This document shows positions 25,028 to 33,564 of a stretch of DNA of 64,000 nucleotides, piece after piece. The stretch comes from an uncultured Pseudomonadota bacterium (GTDB lineage: Bacteria > Myxococcota_A > UBA796 > SXON01). The DNA lies in assembly GCA_903900265.1 (NCBI GenBank), contig CAIUMM010000023.1, positions 31,190-95,189 on the forward strand, read 5' to 3'. The translations under genes and the position numbers were made by a program. The notes under the pieces are model-generated. The model was not told where the DNA came from. It made no database searches and saw only the letters and a program-made list of their open reading frames with translations. The first letter of the stretch is position 1, and each line of letters opens with the position of its first letter.

Positions 25028-26161
25028 TCAGGTCGCCTTGCGCCGGTAGCTCGTCGTTTTCGGCGTCCACTCGGGATCTTTGTCGCGCGTCTGGTACACG
25101 TACCGCTGACGGGCTTCGAGATCCTCGGCCAGACGTGCGAGCTCGTCCTCAAGAAAGCGCGGACTCTTTACCTTTTCGGCGATTCCGCTCTGCAGGTACG
25201 CGAGCGTGTCGGGCTCGCCGGCGTAGTACTTGGTGAACGCGGTGTACCGGAACAACGGGCGTAGGCGGTGGAGATCCCGCGGGCCCGAAGGAAGCGGCAG
25301 CAGCTCGATCTGCCCGCGGGCCTCGCGCGTGTTCAACTTCTGCAACACCGATTGCAGGCCGTGCACGAGGTTCTCCGGCAAGCAGTGGGTGGCAAAATCG
25401 TCGTACAACAAGCGGATCACCGCGCGCGCCTCTTCGGTAGGCAGCACCGCTTGACGCTCGCGCCCCATACGCCGCAGCAGCATCATGTACGGCACGGGCT
25501 GGTTCCCCGTGGCCTTGATGATGTCCGGGTCGCGAAAATCGGGCTGCCGATACGGGAAATAGCGCGGGTTCACCGCGTCGAAGCCGCCGCGCCCGTAAAA
25601 CAAGATCCGCTGCAAGGAGATCGGGTCTTCGGGCGAGAAGTACTCCATCTCCGCGGCCAGATCGATCTTCATGCCGAAGTAGCGACCGGGCTGGTCGGGC
25701 GCGGGCAGCTTGATCTTGCCCATCGCGTTCAGGTCAGCGAGGTATTGAACCGCCAGCTCCACCGCCGCGATGCGCAGCCAGTAGGAGAGCACCGTGCCGC
25801 GCGCCTCAGGCTTCATGACGATGTGCGAGAGAAAAACCACCATCAGGTCGGGATCGTAGCTTTGGTTCATCAGCAGCACGCCGTCGCGCGCGCCGAGAAT
25901 CTCGCCCTTGTCGTCCTTCGCGACCAGCAGGAAGTACCGCATGAACGTGCCCGCCGAAGTGGGCTCGTAGGGATCCTCCAACAGGAAGCTCTTTACAGCT
26001 TCGAGGCGCTCCATACCGCCGTGCGGTCCGAATTCATCCCACAACAACTGGTACGCAGCGAGAAAGTCCGGATGGCTCGGAAAACCGATGGACCAGACTT
26101 GAAAGTTGCGCGTTTCACGCTCAATCATCTCTACCAGGTCCTGCTGGTACAGATCCTTCAT
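25028..26161 (-). CDS. GNAT-like protein, paralogue of the fusion's N-terminal domain
   Basis: A 377-residue cytoplasmic protein with no signal. It aligns with residues 1-330 of the aminotransferase fusion at 12950: AKDDKGEILGARDG with the fusion's GQLAAVRD, VFLSHIVMKPEARGTVLSYW with VLLSHSFVLPDWRRSG, MEYFSPEDP with MEPVDPRD, and FDAVNPRYFPYRQPDF with FRAVTPEAVPYFQPDF. The strand followed by xxPEARGTxLSYW resembles motif A of GNAT acetyltransferases, but the usual Gln/Arg-x-x-Gly loop is imperfect, so catalysis is uncertain. It is divergent from the FAD oxidase gene 109 bp away, a context that fits polyamine or amino acid acetylation. Confidence 0.72.
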   Translation of the reverse strand: MKDLYQQDLVEMIERETRNFQVWSIGFPSHPDFLAAYQLLWDEFGPHGGMERLEAVKSFLLEDPYEPTSAGTFMRYFLLVAKDDKGEILGARDGVLLMNQSYDPDLMVVFLSHIVMKPEARGTVLSYWLRIAAVELAVQYLADLNAMGKIKLPAPDQPGRYFGMKIDLAAEMEYFSPEDPISLQRILFYGRGGFDAVNPRYFPYRQPDFRDPDIIKATGNQPVPYMMLLRRMGRERQAVLPTEEARAVIRLLYDDFATHCLPENLVHGLQSVLQKLNTREARGQIELLPLPSGPRDLHRLRPLFRYTAFTKYYAGEPDTLAYLQSGIAEKVKSPRFLEDELARLAEDLEARQRYVYQTRDKDPEWTPKTTSYRRKAT

Positions 26162-26269
26162 GCACAAACGGACGCGGCGGGTATCAGGCAAGCAGCACGA
26201 TTGGATGAACACCGAGTATAGCCTACGCGCAGGCCCGACTCGCGTGCGCGGGCCGGAATAGCAGACGAA

Positions 26270-27610
26270 ATGCCCCTACGCGCCATCGATGAGAACCGCT
26301 CGCTCTGGGCCGAGACCGCTGCCCCTCGAGATCCCTGCGCTGCGCTTTCGGGCGACCGCACCGCCGACATCGTCATCATCGGCGGCGGCTTTACGGGGAT
26401 GAGCACCGCGTACCACATGGCAACGCGCTTCCCGGATCGGAAGATCATCCTTCTTGAAGCACGGAAGATCGGAAATGGTGGCAGCGGGCGAAACGGCGGG
26501 TTGATGCTCAACTGGGTCAACGGCGTAGAGCCGGGAGACCCGCTGCGCGCCAAAGCGATCTACGACGCGACCCGCGAAGGCATCGACGGCATCGCGCAGA
26601 TCATCGACACCCACAAGCTCGACGTACGTTGGCGCAGAACGGGGTCGATGAACGTTCACACCCGCGCGCGCGGCGCGGAAGAGGCCGCAGCGGAGGTGGA
26701 AGCGTTGAACGCGGTGGGCGTGCCGCTGCAATTTCTCGACGGCAAAGCCCTCAGCGCCCAGCTCCAGCTGCAAGGCGCGGTCGGGGCGGTGCTGGACCCC
26801 ACCGCCGGACACCTCGACGGCATCAGCTTTCTGAACGCGCTGCTCCCGGTGGTGCTCGGGCTGGGGGTCACCGTGCACGAAAACTCCCCGGTGGTCGCGA
26901 TCGAAGAGGGTGCGCGCTGCGTGGTGCGCACCGCCGCAGGCTCGGTCACCGCCGCGACGCTCGTGCTCGCGACCAACGCCTACACCCCCGCCCTCGGCTA
27001 CTTCCGCGACCGGATCATGCCATTACACGCGCACGTCGTCGCCACAGCGCCGCTCGCCCGCACGGAATGGGCGGCGCACGGTTGGGGCCCGGCGGTCTCC
27101 GGCTTTGACGACGACCTGGACCGCGTCTCGTATGGCTGCATGAGCACCGACGGCCAGCTGGTGTTCGGCGGCGGCGTGAACGGCGCCTACGGCTACCATT
27201 TTGGCGGTAGCCCTGCATTTACCGGAACTGCGGACTTTGAATCGGTGGAGCGGCGCCTGCACGCCTATCTACCCGAAGCCGCAAAAACGCCCATCACCCA
27301 TCGCTGGACCGGTCCGGTCGCGCTGACCTGGAACCGCATCTGCGCGATGGGGGTGCGCGGCGCGCATCGCAACGTCTACTACGCCTTGGGCTACGCCGGT
27401 CACGGCGTCACCCTCGCGAACCTCGCCGGTCGGGTGCTCACCGACGCCTACAGCGACGCTGACGAGCGCTGGCGGGGCCTGCCATTTTATGACGGACACG
27501 AGCCTACGCGGATGGCCTGGATCCCACCCGAGCCGCTGCGCTGGGTGGGGTACCACGTGATGACGCGGCTGACCGGAAAGTCCCCGCGCAAGCGCGGGGT
27601 TCGAAGCTGA
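26270..27610 (+). CDS. FAD-dependent amine oxidase of the DAO family (PuuB-like)
   Basis: A 446-residue FAD enzyme. The N-terminal Rossmann motif is IVIIGGGFTGMSTAYHMA near residue 34, the second strand ends in LLEARKIGNGGSGRNGG, and the C-terminal FAD motif is GYAGHGVTLANLAGR near residue 390. The SGRNGG and SYGCMSTDGQLVFGGG patterns match gamma-glutamylputrescine oxidases (PuuB/OrdL), which oxidise the free amine of modified putrescine to an aldehyde with release of ammonia and peroxide. It converges on potD of the polyamine transporter operon 4 bp away. Exact substrate inferred from context. Confidence 0.85.
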   Translation: MPLRAIDENRSLWAETAAPRDPCAALSGDRTADIVIIGGGFTGMSTAYHMATRFPDRKIILLEARKIGNGGSGRNGGLMLNWVNGVEPGDPLRAKAIYDATREGIDGIAQIIDTHKLDVRWRRTGSMNVHTRARGAEEAAAEVEALNAVGVPLQFLDGKALSAQLQLQGAVGAVLDPTAGHLDGISFLNALLPVVLGLGVTVHENSPVVAIEEGARCVVRTAAGSVTAATLVLATNAYTPALGYFRDRIMPLHAHVVATAPLARTEWAAHGWGPAVSGFDDDLDRVSYGCMSTDGQLVFGGGVNGAYGYHFGGSPAFTGTADFESVERRLHAYLPEAAKTPITHRWTGPVALTWNRICAMGVRGAHRNVYYALGYAGHGVTLANLAGRVLTDAYSDADERWRGLPFYDGHEPTRMAWIPPEPLRWVGYHVMTRLTGKSPRKRGVRS

Positions 27611-27613
27611 TAA

Positions 27614-28798
27614 TCAGCCGGACTTGATCTCGGTCCAGATCTGATCCCACGCCGAGTTGCCGGCGCCGAGGTCGTTCTGGTACTCGAGGATCTTCATCTG
27701 CTCGTCGGTGGGGTACGCGACAGGCTTGGCGATCTTGGCCATCGCGGCGTTGTTGGGGGTGCCGTAGCCGGTGTACGCGGAGATCGACGCACCGACCTCA
27801 GGACGCAGCACGTAGTTCAGGAACTCGTGCGCTGCGCGGACGTTTTTCGCGCCCTTGGGGATCATCATCGCGTCGCACCAGATCGAGCCGCCTTCTTTGG
27901 GCAACGCCCATTCAATCTGGTCGTTCTCGGCCTTGGCCTGCATGGTGTCGCCATTCCAGAGCTCCGCCGCCCACACATCGCCCGCGATGAGCTGGGCCTT
28001 GACCGGCGCGGAGATGAAGGACTTGAGATTGGCTTTTGCTGCGGTCGCGTCGGCTTTTGCAGCCGCGAGCTCAGCAGGGTCCACCGAGTTCAAGGACTTG
28101 CCGCGGAACTTCAACCACGCGCCGATCACATCGCGCATGTCGTCCATCATCGTCAGCTTGCCCTTGTAGGCGCTGTCGAGGAACAACCCCCAACTGTCAG
28201 GCGCGGTCGGGAATTTGTCCTTGCGGTACGCGATCCCGGTCATGCCCCACTGCCAAGGGACGGTGTAGTCGGCTTCCGGATCGTACGCCGTCTTCTGGAA
28301 CAGCGGCGCCAGGTTCGAAGCGTTCGCGAGGTACTTCTTGTTGACCTTCTGCACGAGATCCAGCGCGCGCAGCACGGTCACCGCGTAGCCGCTCGGGCAC
28401 ACCAGATCGTAGCCGCCGGCGCCCGCCTGCAGCTTGGCGATCATCTCTTCGTTGGACTCGTACATGTCGTACGTGACCTTGCAGTTGAACTCCTTTTCGA
28501 AGTTCGCGACGGTGTCCTCCGCGATGTAGTCGGACCAGTTGTAGATGTGCAGCTCGGCTTCGATCGGGCCCAGCTCGACCTCGGGCGCAGGTCCAGCGGC
28601 AGGACCGGAAGGAGCCGCCGGGGGCGGCGCGGCGGGTTGCTCGCCACCGGAACACGCCTCGAGCACGGCGCCGATGGTGCCGATGCTGACGCCGATCCCG
28701 ATGGACTGAAGAATGAAATTCCGGCGATCCAAGCGACCGGTGAGCAGGCCGTCTACGAGCTCAATCGCTTTTTTATCGGTGGACGATTCGTTGGACAA
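27614..28798 (-). CDS. potD: Spermidine/putrescine ABC transporter, substrate-binding lipoprotein
   Basis: A 394-residue binding protein that captures polyamines in the periplasm and delivers them to PotBC. The N-terminus has RRNFILQSIGIGVSIGTIG followed by the lipobox LEAC and a Pro/Ala-rich linker. The double Arg suggests Tat or a similar export route. The mature part has ELHIYNWSDYIAEDT, the conserved polyamine-binding opening (YNWxDY), FNCKVTYDMYESNEEMIAKL, and WDQIWTEIK at the end. The start is a TTG preceded by acggagt. It is the last gene of the potABCD operon. Confidence 0.93.
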   Translation of the reverse strand: MSNESSTDKKAIELVDGLLTGRLDRRNFILQSIGIGVSIGTIGAVLEACSGGEQPAAPPPAAPSGPAAGPAPEVELGPIEAELHIYNWSDYIAEDTVANFEKEFNCKVTYDMYESNEEMIAKLQAGAGGYDLVCPSGYAVTVLRALDLVQKVNKKYLANASNLAPLFQKTAYDPEADYTVPWQWGMTGIAYRKDKFPTAPDSWGLFLDSAYKGKLTMMDDMRDVIGAWLKFRGKSLNSVDPAELAAAKADATAAKANLKSFISAPVKAQLIAGDVWAAELWNGDTMQAKAENDQIEWALPKEGGSIWCDAMMIPKGAKNVRAAHEFLNYVLRPEVGASISAYTGYGTPNNAAMAKIAKPVAYPTDEQMKILEYQNDLGAGNSAWDQIWTEIKSG

Positions 28799-28847
28799 AG
28801 CAGACTCCGTGGGGCGTGCCGCCCCGGTGGGTGTTTCCGAGTTCGGA

Positions 28848-29636
28848 TCAGTGGGTAGAGAGGGGCTTATCTTTGCTCAGGCGGTCCGACGCCCAGATCA
28901 GCAGCGCGGTGACCACGAGGATGAGCGTGCTGATCGCGTTGATGGACGGCTCGATGTTCTTACGCACCATGCTGTAGACCACGATGGGCAGGGTGCTGGA
29001 GCCGGGCCCCGAGACCAGCGACGTGATCACAAAGTCATCAAAAGACATGGTGAACGCCAACAGTGCGCCGGAGAGGATCCCCGGCCACAGTTGCGGCACG
29101 GTCACCTTCCAGAAGGCCGTGAACTCGTCGGCCCCGAGGATCATCGCCGCTTCTTCAAGGTTGCGATCCATGCCCTCCAGGCGCGAGCGCACCACAATCG
29201 TGACGAACGATATGTTGAACGCCACGTGGGCGATGACGATCGCGGTGATTCCCAGCGAGATCTTCAGAAATACGAACAAGATCAGCAGCGAAATGCCGAC
29301 GACGATCTCAGGCGTGACGACCGGGACGTACAGCAGCGACTCGAGGAACGCGCGACCGCTGAACCGATGCCGAGCCAGTCCCAGCGCGAGCATCGTCCCG
29401 ATCAACGTCGCGATGAACGTGGACGCGAGGCCCACCTCGACGCTCACCTTCAGGGCGGCGAGGATGTCGTCGCGCTCCAACAGTCGTTTGTACCACTCGA
29501 GGGTGAACCCGCTCCAGGTCACCGCGAACTTGGAGTCGTTGAACGAAAAGGCGACGAGCACCAACAGCGGCGCGTGCAGGAAAAAATAGACCGCGCCGGC
29601 GACCGCCACCAGCCATTTGGGAAGCTTCTGACCCAT
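28848..29636 (-). CDS. potC: Polyamine ABC transporter permease
   Basis: A 262-residue inner-membrane permease with six predicted helices. The cytoplasmic EAA loop reads EEAAMILGADEFTAFWKVTVP, the contact point for the PotA ATPase. The N-terminus MGQKLPKWLVAVAGAVYFF and the SFNDSKFAVTWSGFTLEWY segment are typical of PotC. The start ATG shares bases with the stop of potB (TGATG), so translation is coupled. The frame stays open far upstream, but the upstream part is antisense-like noise across potB. Confidence 0.93.
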   Translation of the reverse strand: MGQKLPKWLVAVAGAVYFFLHAPLLVLVAFSFNDSKFAVTWSGFTLEWYKRLLERDDILAALKVSVEVGLASTFIATLIGTMLALGLARHRFSGRAFLESLLYVPVVTPEIVVGISLLILFVFLKISLGITAIVIAHVAFNISFVTIVVRSRLEGMDRNLEEAAMILGADEFTAFWKVTVPQLWPGILSGALLAFTMSFDDFVITSLVSGPGSSTLPIVVYSMVRKNIEPSINAISTLILVVTALLIWASDRLSKDKPLSTH

Positions 29637-30520
29637 CACAGCCCCCCAGGGAGCGCGTCGTCCCGCGTTCGTAGGTAGCCAAACACCGCGGCGAGCACCA
29701 CGCCCATGACGACGAAGGACACCGCAGAGCCGAACGGCCAATTTCGTGCGGTGGTGAACTGATTTTGCACGAGGTTGCCGATCATCATCTGCTTGGCCCC
29801 ACCGAGCAGATCGCTGGTCAGGTACGAACCCAGCGCCGGGATGAACACCAGCAGGCTCCCGGCGACCACGCCGGGCATCGACAACGGGAGCACCACCTTC
29901 GTAAAGCGCGCAAATGGACGCGCGCCGAGCACCTCTGCCGCTTCCAGCAAGCTGGGGTCGAGCTTTTCGAGCGACGCGTAGATCGGGAGCACCATGAAGG
30001 GCAAGAACCCGTATACGAGGCCCGCCATCACCGCGCCGGGCGTATTCAGCATCTGAAACGGCTCCGTGATCAGTCCCATGTGAATCAGCGCCGTGTTGAT
30101 CAGGCCGGTGTCCCGCATCAGGAAGATCATCGCGAAGGTGCGTACCAAGAAGCTGGTCCAGAACGGCAAGACCACGAGGAACGTCAGAAAGTTCTTCCAA
30201 GGCCCGCTACGGGCGATGACGTACGCGACCGGGTAGCCCATGCCGAGGCAGACCACCGTGCAGACCACCGCGTACACCACAGTGCGCAGCAAGATCGTAA
30301 GGTATAAGCTATCGAAGAAGCGCGCGTAATGCTCGAGCGTGAAGCCGGACTCTACGCCGCCGTAGATACCGCGCGGCATAAAGCTGTAGGACAGCATGAA
30401 GACCAGCGGCACGAGAAAGAACACCAACAACCAAAGCGTGCCCGGCGCCATCAAGGCCCAAGCCCGCGCCGAAGGGCGCTGGGACGACCACCGCAGCCAT
30501 GCGAGGCGGAGGCCGCTCAT
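29636..30520 (-). CDS. potB: Polyamine ABC transporter permease
   Basis: A 294-residue permease that pairs with PotC to form the membrane channel. Six hydrophobic segments are visible, with the PotB-type opening LMAPGTLWLLVFFLVPLVFM and an EAA loop LEAAEVLGARPFARFTKVVL. Its ATG overlaps the potA stop (ATGA) and its stop overlaps the potC start, consistent with an operon in the order A-B-C-D. Confidence 0.93.
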   Translation of the reverse strand: MSGLRLAWLRWSSQRPSARAWALMAPGTLWLLVFFLVPLVFMLSYSFMPRGIYGGVESGFTLEHYARFFDSLYLTILLRTVVYAVVCTVVCLGMGYPVAYVIARSGPWKNFLTFLVVLPFWTSFLVRTFAMIFLMRDTGLINTALIHMGLITEPFQMLNTPGAVMAGLVYGFLPFMVLPIYASLEKLDPSLLEAAEVLGARPFARFTKVVLPLSMPGVVAGSLLVFIPALGSYLTSDLLGGAKQMMIGNLVQNQFTTARNWPFGSAVSFVVMGVVLAAVFGYLRTRDDALPGGL

Positions 30521-31653
30521 GCCGGGCTCCCCGCGGGATCCTCTTCGAGGACCCGTGCATCATCCGGCGAAAATACGGCGTTCACCGAGACACCTTCCTG
30601 CCAGTGCAGGGGCAGGCGCAGCTGCCCTTCGTTGCGCGTGGCCGCGACCACCTCGCTCCCGTCGGCGAGGGTGACCCGAATGTGCAACATCTCGCCCCGG
30701 TAGACGACGAGGCGCACCTTACCCGACACGCAGTTTGCACCCGCTGGGACGGGCGCGTCGGGGGCCAGCAGCTCCACCCGCTCGGGGCGCACCGAAAGCC
30801 GCACCGCGGCTCCGGCAGCCCGATCCTCGCCGCCCCGCGCCATCACGAAGTTGCCGTCGCTGCGTTGCACCCGCAGCCAAGCGCCTTCACGACCCGCAGC
30901 CACGCCTTCGACGAAGTTGCTCTCTCCGATGAACCGCGCAACAAACGCGGTGCGCGGCTGCTCGTAGATCTCCGCCGGCGAGCCCAGCTGCGCCACCCTG
31001 GCGTTGTCCATCACCGCGATGCGATCCGACATCGTCAGCGCCTCTTCTTGGTCGTGCGTGACGTACACAAACGTGATTCCAAGACGGCGATTCAAGGACT
31101 TCAACTCCAGCTGCATCTCTTTGCGCAGCTTCAAGTCCAGCGCCCCCAACGGCTCGTCCAACAGCAGGATCGACGGCTCCAACACCAGCGCGCGCGCGAG
31201 CGCAACCCGCTGCCGCTGCCCACCCGAGAGCGCCGCGGGCGGACGCCGCCCAAAGGTCGCCGGGTCCAGACGCACAAGCTCTAACGCCGCTTTTACTTTG
31301 ACGGCGATCTGGTCGCGGGGCATCTTTCGCTGCTCCAACCCGAACGCGACGTTTTTCTCGACGGTCAGGTGTGGAAAGAGCGCGTAGTTCTGGAACACCA
31401 TGGCGATGTTGCGCTCATACGGGCGACGGTGGTTCACCACCGCGTCGAGGATGCGCACCTCACCGCCATCCTCGTCGGGCTCTTCAAAACCAGCGAGCAG
31501 GCGGAGCGTGGTGGTCTTTCCGCATCCCGAGGGCCCGAGGATGGAAAAAAACTCGCCTTTTTGAATGCTGAAGGAAATACCCCGGACGGCCTTCTGACCC
31601 GCGAAGGTCTTCGAAACATTGCGGAATTCTACTACCGGGGCCGTCTCGCTCAT
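30517..31653 (-). CDS. potA: Polyamine ABC transporter, ATPase subunit
   Basis: A 378-residue ATPase that drives polyamine uptake. It has Walker A (GPSGCGKTT, residues ~40-48), the Q-loop, the signature LSGGQRQR, Walker B with ILLLDEPLGALDLKLR, the switch His in VYVTHDQEEAL, and a C-terminal TOBE-like beta domain (VRPERVELLAP). First gene of the operon. The 287 bp between it and the rightward lipoprotein gene (31654-31940) hold no gene and should contain the divergent promoters. Confidence 0.94.
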   Translation of the reverse strand: MSETAPVVEFRNVSKTFAGQKAVRGISFSIQKGEFFSILGPSGCGKTTTLRLLAGFEEPDEDGGEVRILDAVVNHRRPYERNIAMVFQNYALFPHLTVEKNVAFGLEQRKMPRDQIAVKVKAALELVRLDPATFGRRPPAALSGGQRQRVALARALVLEPSILLLDEPLGALDLKLRKEMQLELKSLNRRLGITFVYVTHDQEEALTMSDRIAVMDNARVAQLGSPAEIYEQPRTAFVARFIGESNFVEGVAAGREGAWLRVQRSDGNFVMARGGEDRAAGAAVRLSVRPERVELLAPDAPVPAGANCVSGKVRLVVYRGEMLHIRVTLADGSEVVAATRNEGQLRLPLHWQEGVSVNAVFSPDDARVLEEDPAGSPA

Positions 31654-31940
31654 GAATGCTTGCTCTCAAACCATCGAGTGTAGCAGATCGCAGGTCGCCT
31701 CGTCGCTTTGGCGCCCCGCCTCGCGCGAGGGCGTCGGCGCGCCCGCCCGACGGGGGACCACACCCCGCAACGACGCCGCAGCGCCCCACCGAGGCGGGAC
31801 GCCCTGCTCCCCGATTTTGTGAGAGGCACATTCGCAAGGAAGTACGGAGATGATTGCGCACCCGCACAGTGGGTACGCAACGGATGTCACACTTCGTCGC
31901 CAAGCAGCGTATACTTGCCGAATACCTCGGAGCACATCGC

Positions 31941-33560
31941 ATGCGCAGCCACCTCCTTCTCCTCGTCCCCGGACTTCTGGCCCTCGCGGCCTGCTCCGAC
32001 AACAGCCTCGTCGTAAAGGACGGCAGCATCAACGATGTCGACGACAGCTCGGCCCCCGACATCGCGGTCAGCCCGGAGTCGCACACCTTCGGAGCGCTGC
32101 CGGTAGACGGCGTCTCGACGGAAACGAAGGAGTTCATCGTCACCAACAACGGCGATGCCGCGCTGCAGATCACCAGCATCGAGCTGGATGATGCCAACGC
32201 TCCCTTCACCTTGTCCGCCATCGGCAATGTATTGCTTGAGGCTGGCGGTACCACTTCGTTCACCGTCACCTTCCAGCCGATCACCGCTGACGCCGTCAGC
32301 GGCACCATCTACATCGGCAGCAATGACCCCGACGAGCCCAGCGTACCTGTGAATCTGGACGGCGGCGGCATCGCTCCCCGGATCGAGCTTGACCCCGTGA
32401 ACTACGACTACGGCACTCCGTACATCGGCTGCCCGCAGACCGTGCCGCTCACCGTGCGCAACATTGGCAACGCGGACCTCATCGTGTCCGCCCTCGACTA
32501 CATCAGCGCTTCGCCCACCGAGATCGGCGTCGACCGCGAGGCCAGCGTCGCCGCCAACGGACCGTTGCCGTGGACGATCACGCCTGGCAGCGAGCTGCAG
32601 GTGCAGATGCTGTACAGCCCGCTCGATGACTACGGGGACGACGGCTACCTGACCATCACCTCCAATGACCCGAACCAGCCCGCCGCACAGGCACATCAGG
32701 CCGGACTGGGCGCGTTGTACGGGGAAAACAACGACATCTTCGAGCAGCCCCTGCGCGGCGAAACCGACATCCTTTGGGCCCTCGACTGGTCCTGCTCGAT
32801 GGCGGACGACATCGCCCAAGTGCAGACGAACTTCGACGTCTACATCGGCACGCTCGCCGGACTCGACGCCGATTACCACGTCGCGGCGGTCACCGAAGAC
32901 AGCGGGTGCATCCTTGGGGATGTCGACTTCATCGACGGCTCCTACACGCCGGACGAGCAGCAAGCCCTTTGGGACATCATGCAGGCCGGCCCGGGCGGGG
33001 CCTACACCGAGATGGGCTTCACGCTCTTCGAAGCCGCACTTTCTTCGACGAACATCGGTCACGGCGGCTGCAACGAAGACTTCTACCGCGAAGACGCGAA
33101 GCTCAACATGATCGACGTCACCGACGAGGTCGAGCAGTCCGCCAACACCTGGGACTACTACGTCACGCTGTTCCAAGGCTACAAGGCTGACCCCGCGGAC
33201 GTCGTGTTCCACGGTATCGCCGGCGACTACCCCTCGGGATGTGGCAGCGCCGAGCCGGGCCGCAACCTCTACGAGGCCGTGGTCGCTACCGGCGGAACGT
33301 ACTTGTCCATCTGCGCGACCGACTGGGGCTCGAGCATGACCGAGCTGGCCGAAGGCGCCGCCGCCGATCTGAGCAGCTTCGCGCTCACCCAGACGCCGGT
33401 TCCCGAGACCATCGAAGTCTACGTCGATGGCATTCGCACCACGGAAGGGTGGACGTACAACGAAACCGAAGTGCTCGTTGAGTTCGACGACGACCACGTC
33501 CCCGGCGGCGGCACCACCGTCGAGATCTCGTACGCGACCGCGGGTGACTGCTCGTCGTGA
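31941..33560 (+). CDS. Lipoprotein with ASH/choice-of-anchor-D repeats and a vWA-like domain
   Basis: A 539-residue lipoprotein (LLLLVPGLLALAAC). Two Ig-like repeats of the HYDIN/ASH type follow: APDIAVSPESHTFGALPVDG with FIVTNNGDAALQITSI, and APRIELDPVNYDYGTPYIGC with LTVRNIGNADLIVS. The C-terminal half resembles a von Willebrand A-type domain with ILWALDWSCSMADD, a variant of the metal-binding DxSxS site, followed by DYHVAAVTED and a paired-Cys region. Surface or periplasmic binding is likely. The next gene starts 4 bp later and is probably co-expressed. Function unknown. Confidence 0.8.
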   Translation: MRSHLLLLVPGLLALAACSDNSLVVKDGSINDVDDSSAPDIAVSPESHTFGALPVDGVSTETKEFIVTNNGDAALQITSIELDDANAPFTLSAIGNVLLEAGGTTSFTVTFQPITADAVSGTIYIGSNDPDEPSVPVNLDGGGIAPRIELDPVNYDYGTPYIGCPQTVPLTVRNIGNADLIVSALDYISASPTEIGVDREASVAANGPLPWTITPGSELQVQMLYSPLDDYGDDGYLTITSNDPNQPAAQAHQAGLGALYGENNDIFEQPLRGETDILWALDWSCSMADDIAQVQTNFDVYIGTLAGLDADYHVAAVTEDSGCILGDVDFIDGSYTPDEQQALWDIMQAGPGGAYTEMGFTLFEAALSSTNIGHGGCNEDFYREDAKLNMIDVTDEVEQSANTWDYYVTLFQGYKADPADVVFHGIAGDYPSGCGSAEPGRNLYEAVVATGGTYLSICATDWGSSMTELAEGAAADLSSFALTQTPVPETIEVYVDGIRTTEGWTYNETEVLVEFDDDHVPGGGTTVEISYATAGDCSS

Positions 33561-33564
33561 TCGG

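Noticed and set aside
28848..30200. 450-codon frame that could suggest an N-terminally extended PotC
   Set aside because: The first ~190 codons overlap potB in another frame and are Arg/Gly/Ala noise; PotC homology begins at the ATG at 29636.
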